Made by a program: the position numbers and the translations under genes | Notes under the pieces: generated by a model | What the model saw: only the letters and a program-made list of their open reading frames with translations | Database searches by the model: none | What the model was told of the DNA's origin: nothing | In this document: piece after piece, positions 7,245 through 12,659 of the stretch | Position numbering within the stretch: position 1 is the first letter of the stretch | How the letters are laid out: the number at the start of each line of letters is the position of its first letter | DNA from: a virus | DNA length: 21,722 nucleotides | Direction: 5' to 3' (one strand) | Virus record (IMG/VR): IMGVR_UViG_3300011116_000327 | Span: 1-21,722 of that record

Positions 7245-7700
7245 GTGAAAGACGAACTGGAGCGCATAGCGACGGCGCTTGAAAGCATTGCGGCGTCGCT
7301 GATCAAGAAGGCGAATCCGCCGATTGCCGTTGAGCCAGAGTTTGATGCTGACGGTTGGCGCATTCAGCGCGGCTTCCTTGATGACGGAACGTCTTATGTG
7401 ATGCGTATCAAGGAGGGCCACTTGGTAGGATATGATTCGGCACGTGAACCGGGAACGTGGCGTGACCCGGAAACGTCCGATCTGACCAAGCGCATCTTCT
7501 GCAATCCGTCCGGGTCGTGCAGTCGATGCGCTCCCAACATCCGCGATTTGCCTGCTCGACAAGTTCTTGATGCCCTCCAACGGGCCGCAAACCATACGGC
7601 TACGTGTCCATTTCGGCGAGCGTTTGGGCATCCCGATCTGCTGTCCCCTGACGGACGACTAGCGCCTGTCGGCGGTCTCCGTGAATCGGGGCCGGCATGA
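7245..7700 (+). CDS. Hypothetical protein with four cysteines
   Basis: I do not recognise this 151-residue protein. It opens with an amphipathic helix, MKDELERIATALESIAASL, a common oligomerising start in small phage proteins. It continues with a beta-looking middle, GWRIQRGFLDDGTSYVMRI, and has cysteines at 86, 92, 95 and 121, the first three spaced C-x5-C-x2-C, which could hold a metal. GTG at 7245 is preceded by GGAG about nine bases away. The stop overlaps the ATG of the nuclease-fusion gene (ATGA), so the two are coupled. Third codon positions contain visibly more A and T than in the portal or scaffold genes, as expected for a later acquisition. Confidence 0.6.
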   Translation: MKDELERIATALESIAASLIKKANPPIAVEPEFDADGWRIQRGFLDDGTSYVMRIKEGHLVGYDSAREPGTWRDPETSDLTKRIFCNPSGSCSRCAPNIRDLPARQVLDALQRAANHTATCPFRRAFGHPDLLSPDGRLAPVGGLRESGPA

Positions 7701-8401
7701 CGCGGGGTATAGACAAGCTAACGGAGGAAGCCATCGCGGCGGCCACAAAACCTGGCCTATACGGTGACGGCGGCAACCTCTATCTCCAGGTTGCTGACAT
7801 AGACGGCAAGGGCCCGACGAAGTCGTGGGTGTTGCGCTACATGCTCAATGGCCGGGCTCGCAAAATGGGCCTTGGCAGTGTCAACGACCGTACATTGCAC
7901 CAAGCACGCGAGCGCGCTCGGTGGGCACGCTTGCAGCTTGCCGACGGCGTTGACCCCCTCAGTGTAAAATATCTCGTTACGCCCGTCGCGCCGGGGCGAG
8001 AGCCGACCGCTTCTATTCAGCAGACGGCCAAACCCAAAGTTGCGCGACCAACGCTGACCTATTTTATTCAAGCCGGTGACGCGAATGGCCTCGTGAAGAT
8101 CGGCAAGACCACCGACCTAGAGACGCGCATCGCAAGACTTCAGACTGGGTGTCCTCTGCCGCTGCATGTCATCCGCACAATCTCATGCGATTGTGAATCA
8201 TACATGCACCGAGCATTTGCGGGCGAACGCCAGCGCGGCGAGTGGTTTGAGTTTTGCCCGAGTATGCTTCTTCTGCCCGACCCAGCGACAGAGGCGGTCT
8301 GGCTGCAAGGTGACGCGTGGCGCGAGACTGTTGATCTTCTCTACGGCGGCCCCCTCGGGGGAGGCATGAGTAAACTCGCCATCAACGGGGCGAGAGACTG
8401 A
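7697..8401 (+). CDS. Integrase arm-binding domain fused to a GIY-YIG nuclease domain
   Basis: This 234-residue protein joins two known modules. Residues 5-90 match the N-terminal arm-type DNA-binding domain of P4-like tyrosine integrases (DUF4102): LTEEAIAAA, YGDGGNLYLQV, KSWVLRYMLNGRARKMGLG, then QARERARWARLQLADGVDP. No tyrosine recombinase catalytic domain follows. After a linker (about 95-118), residues 120-186 match the GIY-YIG/T5orf172 (MUG113-like) nuclease domain: TYFIQAG, LVKIGKT at 132-138, R144 in LETRIARL, E167 and H171, then GEWFEF at 181-186. The whole is a DNA-binding plus nuclease architecture like a homing or site-specific endonuclease. The gene overlaps its neighbours on both sides (ATGA and TGATG). 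Codon use is less GC-biased than in structural genes. Function is inferred from domains only. Confidence 0.8.
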   Translation: MTRGIDKLTEEAIAAATKPGLYGDGGNLYLQVADIDGKGPTKSWVLRYMLNGRARKMGLGSVNDRTLHQARERARWARLQLADGVDPLSVKYLVTPVAPGREPTASIQQTAKPKVARPTLTYFIQAGDANGLVKIGKTTDLETRIARLQTGCPLPLHVIRTISCDCESYMHRAFAGERQRGEWFEFCPSMLLLPDPATEAVWLQGDAWRETVDLLYGGPLGGGMSKLAINGARD

Positions 8402-8718
8402 TGGCATTGCCCAAGCTCCCGGTCCCCCGCCGTGTGCCGACCAAGAAGCCCCCGCCGTTCTTTGATGTGGAGTGGGATACGCCGGACGCGGCAGCCTTGC
8501 AGGCATTAGCCCGAGGCGACGCCACACCCGAGCAACAGAAGCGCGCCCTTGACTGGACGATCAACAAGGCCGCCCGCGCCTATGACGTGAGTTTCCAGCC
8601 CGACAACCCGCACGGCACCGACTTCTTCGAGGGCCGCCGCTATGTCGGACTGAAAATCGTGGAGCTTTTGAAAATCAGCACGCGAGACTTTGCAACGCAA
8701 GACACAGGTGAACGCTAA
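8401..8718 (+). CDS. Bbp19-like phage protein
   Basis: This 105-residue protein has a proline-rich, basic start followed by a compact helical domain: TPEQQKRALDWTINKAA, then PHGTDFFEGRRYVGLKIVELLKI. The 'R.LDWI... F.EGRR.VG..IV.LL' pattern matches a small family found near head genes of podoviruses, named after Bordetella phage BPP-1 Bbp19. Its job is not established. A virion assembly role fits the position directly before the scaffold gene. The ATG overlaps the TGA of the nuclease-fusion gene by one base and the TAA overlaps the ATG of the scaffold gene by one base, so this junction is tight on both sides. Confidence 0.65.
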   Translation: MALPKLPVPRRVPTKKPPPFFDVEWDTPDAAALQALARGDATPEQQKRALDWTINKAARAYDVSFQPDNPHGTDFFEGRRYVGLKIVELLKISTRDFATQDTGER

Positions 8719-9725
8719 TGAGTGACGACAAGAATACCCCGCCGGCTGGTGATCCGCCTTCGACGCCGCCATCGACTCCTCCGACTACGCCACCGGCATC
8801 CAGCGCCCCGCCGGCCTCGACGCCTCCCGCGTCGTCTTCAGCAACCCCACCGGCCACACCGCCCGCAGGTGATCCTCCGGCGGGCGATCCGCCTGCGGCC
8901 CCCGCCTTCCCCGACGACTGGCGCGAGAAGTACGCCAAGGGCGACGAGAAGAAGCTGAACACGCTGAAGCGGTACGCCTCATACGAGGCCGCGATGGATG
9001 CGCTGTTCGAGGCCCGGCAGAAGATCAGCCAGGGCTTGCAGAAGCCCAAGCTGCCGGACAACGCCACCCCCGAGCAGATCGCGGAATACCGCCAGGCCCT
9101 CGGCGTGCCGGAGGCGCCGGACAAGTACGACGTATCGCTGGGCGACGGTCATGTCTGGGGCGAGGCCGACAAGCCGCTGCTGGAGTCGTTCACCAAGGCT
9201 GCGCACGAGTCGAACGTCCCCGCCGAATACCTGAAGCCGATTCTGAAGTGGTATGACCAGCTTCAGCAGCAGCAGCACGAGGCCCGCACGCTGGCCGATG
9301 CCGGTTACAAGAAGGCCAACGTCGATCGCCTCGCCTCGGAGTGGGGCGGCAACCTCGGCATGGAGACCCGTATTGCTGACGAGTTCATGCAGCAGATGGG
9401 CCCGGAGATGTACGAGAAGTTCAAGGGGGCCCGCGACGGGGAAGGCAACCTCCTGTTCGCCAATGCCGACTTCATCCGCTGGGCCAACAAGATGCAGCGG
9501 GAACTCAACCCCACCGGCACGGTCCTGCCGGGCACGGGCATCAACTCGATGCAGGCGGCGGAAACCCGCAAGGCCGAGATCGAGGCCATGATGAAGGACA
9601 GCAACTCGGCCTACTTCAAGGGCGAGAAGATCACCAAGAACGGGCGCACCGATACCAAGATTGCGCTCGAATACTACGACCTGCTTCAGGCGATCGAGCG
9701 GCAGCAGGGCCGTAAGGCGGCGTGA
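8718..9725 (+). CDS. Head scaffolding (capsid assembly) protein, T7 gp9-like
   Basis: The 335-residue protein should direct assembly of the procapsid and then leave. Residues 8-66 are a low-complexity Pro/Thr/Ser/Ala segment with recurring TPP and GDPPAGD units. Next comes PAFPDDWREKYAKGDEKKL, then a long helical region with LPDNATPEQIAEYRQALGVPEAPDKY, a phrase typical of phage scaffold and head-assembly proteins. The C-terminus is helical and basic (QQGRKAA), where scaffolds usually bind the coat protein. AGGTGA upstream gives a reasonable ribosome site for the ATG at 8718. The gene sits two short genes before the major capsid gene, as expected. The acidic, helix-rich character also fits. 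Confidence 0.85.
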   Translation: MSDDKNTPPAGDPPSTPPSTPPTTPPASSAPPASTPPASSSATPPATPPAGDPPAGDPPAAPAFPDDWREKYAKGDEKKLNTLKRYASYEAAMDALFEARQKISQGLQKPKLPDNATPEQIAEYRQALGVPEAPDKYDVSLGDGHVWGEADKPLLESFTKAAHESNVPAEYLKPILKWYDQLQQQQHEARTLADAGYKKANVDRLASEWGGNLGMETRIADEFMQQMGPEMYEKFKGARDGEGNLLFANADFIRWANKMQRELNPTGTVLPGTGINSMQAAETRKAEIEAMMKDSNSAYFKGEKITKNGRTDTKIALEYYDLLQAIERQQGRKAA

Positions 9726-9898
9726 GGGCGGCAGGCTGGTACTGGGTTCGCCGCGTCAGCGACGAGCCCTGGCAGCCCGCCCATTGGGGCCCATGCACAT
9801 ACTATCGGGGTGAGTGGCGCTGGAGACTCGCCACCTACCTGGAGCTTCATCGCGGGCGGATGTACCGCATAGGAAAGCGCATTGATCCTCCAGCTTGA
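9722..9898 (+). CDS. Small Trp-rich phage protein
   Basis: A 58-residue frame starts at a GTG that overlaps the scaffold stop and ends in TGA at 9896-9898. It is rich in aromatic residues: GWYWVRR, then WQPAHWGPCTYY, then GEWRWRL, and ends IGKRIDPPA. The pattern 'WYWVR ... W.PA.W ... IG.RI.PP' is one I know from short proteins encoded near head genes in prophages of Alphaproteobacteria. Function is unknown. Its end overlaps the next gene by 17 bases, consistent with translational coupling. It is under the size most gene finders accept and is easily missed. Confidence 0.65.
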   Translation: MRAAGWYWVRRVSDEPWQPAHWGPCTYYRGEWRWRLATYLELHRGRMYRIGKRIDPPA

Positions 9899-10112
9899 CC
9901 CGCCGATTCCAGTCGCCGTGACGGCGGGCGCGCTGCCGCTTGGCGTGAAAAGCAAATGCGGACGCGGCTGGTGCTACGGCTGGCAGTCGGTCGGCATCGA
10001 CGGCCACCGGCTCTGGATCGTGGTGATGGACGACACGGGCGAGGTCGTGGACGTGCCGCAGCCCGAGGTTCGCGTCGATATGAACTGGAGCATCGGGCGG
10101 CGGTCTAAATAG
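9882..10112 (+). CDS. Small conserved phage protein (QLDPPIPV type)
   Basis: The frame starts at TTG 9882, with AGGAAA about five bases upstream, and gives 76 residues. It opens MILQLDPPIPV, has a central HRLWIVVMDDTGEVVDVP, then VRVDMNWSIGRR. The layout 'L.PPIPV..... LG......GW..... LWIV..D.TGE.... P.VR...N...GR' matches a family of short phage proteins of unknown function found beside portal and capsid genes in alphaproteobacterial prophages. Starting at the TTG keeps the diagnostic PPIPV segment. The stop TAG lies inside the second copy of the 21-base motif. Confidence 0.65.
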   Translation: MILQLDPPIPVAVTAGALPLGVKSKCGRGWCYGWQSVGIDGHRLWIVVMDDTGEVVDVPQPEVRVDMNWSIGRRSK

Positions 10113-10125
10113 ACGCCGCTTTTGC
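10105..10125 (+). promoter_or_regulatory. 21-base motif, copy 2, upstream of the capsid gene
   Basis: CTAAATAGACGCC followed by GCTTTTGC matches copy 1 (757-777) at 19 of 21 positions. As with copy 1, it straddles the stop codon of a small gene and opens one of the few real gaps of the operon. The capsid ATG is about 165 bases downstream. A second phage promoter giving extra capsid transcript would make sense, since capsid protein is needed in large amounts. The role is inferred. Confidence 0.45.
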
Positions 10126-10164
10126 CCAATTGCGTTTCGCTCGCGTAACCTTCCCGACAATTCG

Positions 10165-10189
10165 CTAGACGGCCCCTTTAGCCATCTAG
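10165..10189 (+). other. Imperfect hairpin in the leader of the capsid gene
   Basis: CTAGACGG at 10165-10172 pairs with CCATCTAG at 10182-10189 (seven of eight pairs) around a nine-base loop. No T run follows, so it is not an obvious terminator. It lies in the 178-base gap before the capsid gene and might shape the leader of the capsid transcript. Confidence 0.3.
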
Positions 10190-10197
10190 TCGCGGCC

Positions 10198-10213
10198 CCG
10201 GCTTCACTGCCGG
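10198..10213 (+). other. Short GC hairpin in the leader of the capsid gene
   Basis: CCGGC at 10198-10202 and GCCGG at 10209-10213 form a perfect five-pair stem with a six-base loop. It follows closely after the 10165-10189 hairpin. Short GC stems are frequent by chance in DNA of this composition. Confidence 0.25.
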
Positions 10214-10290
10214 ACACCCCGGCCGACTGAGAGCAAGGACACCCCGGATGCGGAGGTCTCACAACCTTCACCTCTTGGAGCTTGCTCACC

Positions 10291-11130
10291 ATGAGCGACA
10301 CCGCATTTCAAACACAGTACCGGCAGGAGTTCATTTCCGGCTTCGAGCAGCGCGAGTCGATGCTGCGCAAGGCCGTAACGACCGAAGCCGTGATCAAGGG
10401 CAACACCGCGACCTTCCTCGTCGCAGACTCGGGCTCGGCTTCTGCCGTCACCCGTGGCGTCAACGGCCTGATCCCGGCCCGCGCCGACAGCCTGACCCAG
10501 ACCTCGGCCACTCTCGCGGAATGGCACGACCTGGCCCGCAAGACCGGCTTCAACATCTTCGCCTCGCAGGGCGATCAGCGTCGCATCATGCAGATCACGA
10601 CGATGGGCGTGATCAACCGCAAGATCGACACCGACATCCTCGCGGCGCTGGAAACCGGCACGCAGGACACCGGCACGGCCACCACGGCTTCGCTGGATCT
10701 CGTGATGTATGCCAAGACGATCCTCGGCAACAACGCGGTCCCCGGCGACAACCTGTACGCCGCCATCAGCCCGGCCTTCGAGGCTTACCTGATGCAGACC
10801 AAGGAGTTCGCTTCGGCGGACTACATCACCCGCAAGCCCTTCGAGGGCTCGAACTCGGGCGTCGGCTCGGTGTTCATGTGGGCGGGCGTGACCTTCATGG
10901 TTCACCCGAACATCACCGGCAAGGCGACCTCGCTGGAGAAGTGCCTGATGTGGCACCGCGACTCCATCGGTCACGCCCTGGACAAGGACACGCTCCAGGC
11001 CCCTGTCGGCTACAACGACGAACACGACTACTCGTTCGCCCGTTGCACCGCTTTCTTCGGCACCGCCCTCCTGCAGAACTCTGGCGTCGTCCAGATGAAG
11101 CATGACGGCTCGGCCTACGTCGCTCAGTAA
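10291..11130 (+). CDS. Major capsid protein
   Basis: The 279-residue product is the head coat protein. It starts MSDTAFQTQYRQEFISGFEQRESMLRKAV and continues with KGNTATFLVADSG and RGVNGLIPARADSLTQT, then a long helix and strand region and a C-terminal YARCxxxFG-like segment (YSFARCTAFFGTALLQ). This arrangement matches the short capsid proteins of podoviruses and related prophages, thought to have the HK97 fold. The family call rests on pattern. I chose the ATG at 10291 because GGAG lies ten bases upstream. An in-frame TTG nine bases earlier adds only three residues. The gene stands between a 178-base leader and a strong ribosome site for the next gene, and downstream genes are separated by a hairpin region. 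Confidence 0.88.
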   Translation: MSDTAFQTQYRQEFISGFEQRESMLRKAVTTEAVIKGNTATFLVADSGSASAVTRGVNGLIPARADSLTQTSATLAEWHDLARKTGFNIFASQGDQRRIMQITTMGVINRKIDTDILAALETGTQDTGTATTASLDLVMYAKTILGNNAVPGDNLYAAISPAFEAYLMQTKEFASADYITRKPFEGSNSGVGSVFMWAGVTFMVHPNITGKATSLEKCLMWHRDSIGHALDKDTLQAPVGYNDEHDYSFARCTAFFGTALLQNSGVVQMKHDGSAYVAQ

Positions 11131-11142
11131 GGAGAGCCATCA

Positions 11143-11430
11143 ATGAGCTACAGCACTTCCTCGCCGCCGCGCCTGATCGTCCCGTCGTTCACGGGCGCCG
11201 GCTCGGTCTGGTACTACACGTCTGCCGACGCGAGCGCGACGGTCGATGCTTCTGGCTATATCACCAATGGCGGCAACCTCGGCATGAAGGTCGGTGACGT
11301 TGTGATCGTCAACGACACGGGCACGCCGCTGATTACCGCCCATCAGGTGATTTCGGTCTCGACTACTGCTCCTGGCGCCGTCGACCTGTCGAACGGCACC
11401 ACGATCGGCACGAGCACGAACAGCGACTAG
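11143..11430 (+). CDS. Probable head accessory or decoration protein
   Basis: This 95-residue protein is mostly beta strand and Ser/Thr-rich. Its core is SVWYYTSADASATVDASGYITNGGNLGMKVGDVVIV, a phrase ('W.Y.S.DA.ATV...GYF ... L.VGD.I.V') repeated in many short phage proteins encoded straight after the capsid gene. That position and the all-beta composition suggest a head decoration or head-fibre component. The exact role is not known. GGAGAG lies seven bases before the ATG, and the gene begins 12 bases after the capsid stop, so both are probably expressed at high level from the same message. Confidence 0.65.
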   Translation: MSYSTSSPPRLIVPSFTGAGSVWYYTSADASATVDASGYITNGGNLGMKVGDVVIVNDTGTPLITAHQVISVSTTAPGAVDLSNGTTIGTSTNSD

Positions 11431-11460
11431 TCGTAGCCTCGCGCTGCGATTCACAAAAGT

Positions 11461-11482
11461 CCCCCGGCCATCCGGTCGGGGG
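11461..11482 (+). terminator. Nine-pair hairpin after the capsid genes, possible attenuator
   Basis: CCCCCGGCC at 11461-11469 pairs with GGTCGGGGG at 11474-11482 (eight Watson-Crick pairs and one G-T) around the loop ATCC. No T run follows on the + strand. On the - strand the stem is followed by ACTTTTG. It sits 30 bases after the stop of the gene behind the capsid gene, the place where T7 has its partial terminator after gene 10. Reduced readthrough or transcript-end protection are both possible. Confidence 0.5.
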
Positions 11483-11490
11483 CAACTGGG

Positions 11491-11535
11491 TTGCCGCCGC
11501 CATTGCAGCGTAGCGTTCCGCTGTGGTGGCGGCAA
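11491..11535 (+). other. Long stem-loop in the leader of the next tail gene
   Basis: TTGCCGCCGCCA at 11491-11502 pairs with TGGTGGCGGCAA at 11524-11535 (12 pairs, one G-T). Inside it, CAGCG at 11506-11510 pairs with CGCTG at 11519-11523 around an eight-base loop, with a three-base bulge on the left. The structure starts eight bases after the 11461-11482 hairpin and ends 11 bases before AGGAGA, the ribosome site of the TTG start at 11561. It could protect a processed 5' end or adjust translation. Confidence 0.45.
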
Positions 11536-11560
11536 TTCCACACCATAGGAGAACGCAGTC

Positions 11561-11992
11561 TTGAAACTTGTTCCGCATCTTCTCCGCGAGTCGGAAACCC
11601 GCCACAGCAACTACGAAATCGTGCTGGAGGAGGGGGTGGCTCTCGAAGATACCCTGAAGTCCGAGTTCTGGGTGCATGTCGCCCGCCGTCTCAGGGTCCG
11701 GGACCACATTCAGATCCACGCATTCGACGGTTCCTGGTACGCCGAGCTTCTGGTGCGCGGCGCCACGCCGCTGTCCACCACGGTCGGCCTGATCAGCAAG
11801 GTCGAGTTCGAGCCGAGGGCCGCCAAGACCAGCGAGCGCGAGACCGTGCCGGGCTACACCATCAAGGCGCGCGGCGCCGCCAAGTGGTGCGCCATCCGCG
11901 ACGCCGACAAGGATGTCGTCGTCACCGGCCTGAACACCTACGACGAAGTGGTGGCCTGGCTGAAGAACCCGCCGCAGCAGATCGCGGCGTAG
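11561..11992 (+). CDS. Conserved phage protein, probable virion component
   Basis: The 143-residue product has the sequence DTLKSEFWVHVARRLRVRDHIQIHAFDGSWYAELLVR near its centre, a phrase ('L....YW.HVA..L...D.I.V...DGSWYAELLVR') shared by short proteins between the capsid and adaptor genes of podoviruses. The last part, VPGYTIKARGAAKWCAIR and TYDEVVAWLKNPP, looks like a small alpha/beta domain. Function is unknown. It begins at TTG 11561, with AGGAGA eight bases upstream. No ATG fits the conserved start. The gene lies after two strong hairpins and may have its own processed transcript. Confidence 0.7.
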   Translation: MKLVPHLLRESETRHSNYEIVLEEGVALEDTLKSEFWVHVARRLRVRDHIQIHAFDGSWYAELLVRGATPLSTTVGLISKVEFEPRAAKTSERETVPGYTIKARGAAKWCAIRDADKDVVVTGLNTYDEVVAWLKNPPQQIAA

Positions 11993-11998
11993 TCAACC

Positions 11999-12658
11999 GT
12001 GAGCGTTACGCGCCTGACGGTCTACAACGGCGCGCTCCGAGAGGCGGGCGAGCGTTCGCTTGCCTCACTTAGCGAGAACCGCGAGCCCCGCCGTCTTCTG
12101 GATGATATCTGGAACGACGGCGCGGGTTTGCTGCGCTTCGTGCTTCAGGCAAAGCAGTGGCGCTTTGGCCGCCGCACGGTGAAACTGTCGGCGGACCCCG
12201 ACATCACGCCGGACTTCGGCTATCGCTACGCCTTCGGTGTTCCGACCGATCACGTCCGCACATGCGCGGTATCTGAGGATCAGTACCTGCAGACGCCGCT
12301 CCTCGCCTATCAAATCGAGTCCGGCTACTGGTACGCCGACATCGACCAGATCTATGTCTCGTATATCAGCACGGATACGAGCTACGGCGGCGACCTGAGC
12401 AAGTGGCCGCCCAACTTCACGCTCTGGGTCGAGACCCACATGGCGAGCCTGATTGCCGGTCGCCTGACCGGCTCCAAGGCCAACCGCAACGACCTGATCA
12501 AGCTCGCCGCGATGCGCCTCAAGGAAGCCGCCGCGACCGATGCCATGGAGAGCCCGACCCAGTTCCCGCCGGGCCCGCAGGGCACGTTCGTTCGCGCCCG
12601 CGCCGGTCGGCAGGCCGCGCGGTACGACAGGGGAAGCCGCACGCGGCTGACGGGTTAG
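11999..12658 (+). CDS. Tail adaptor (tubular protein A), T7 gp11-like
   Basis: The 219-residue product fits the T7 gp11 family, which forms the adaptor ring under the portal. The opening, LTVYNGALREAGERSLASLSENREPRRLLDDIWNDG, is the family signature (the 'YN.AL...G...' helix and the 'R.L..iW' helix). Later come KQWRFGRRT, then WPPNFTLWVETHMASLIAGRLTGSKA, where the family has its long helix. The C-terminus is basic and probably extended. GTG at 11999 is six bases after the previous stop, with no strong ribosome site, so translational coupling is likely. The length is slightly above T7 gp11. The gene order adaptor then nozzle is preserved. Confidence 0.9.
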   Translation: MSVTRLTVYNGALREAGERSLASLSENREPRRLLDDIWNDGAGLLRFVLQAKQWRFGRRTVKLSADPDITPDFGYRYAFGVPTDHVRTCAVSEDQYLQTPLLAYQIESGYWYADIDQIYVSYISTDTSYGGDLSKWPPNFTLWVETHMASLIAGRLTGSKANRNDLIKLAAMRLKEAAATDAMESPTQFPPGPQGTFVRARAGRQAARYDRGSRTRLTG

Positions 12659-12659
12659 C

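Noticed and set aside
5379-7631. A 750-residue open frame on the - strand
   Set aside because: It runs opposite the portal gene and part of two others, with composition typical of an antisense shadow (rich in His, Arg, Leu) and no domain.
7697-7985. Remnant of a tyrosine integrase gene, marking a prophage end
   Set aside because: The frame continues without break into a complete GIY-YIG domain, so it is a fusion and not a decayed integrase. Its place amid head genes also argues against an attachment site.
8675-9124. A 149-residue - frame rich in AGGSPAGG-like units
   Set aside because: It is the complement of the Pro/Thr/Ala-rich start of the scaffold gene. The repeat is a reflection of that low-complexity segment.
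12289-12305. AGACGCCGCTCC, similar to part of the 21-base motif
   Set aside because: It lies inside the adaptor gene, matches only the GC-rich middle and lacks the CTAAAT part.
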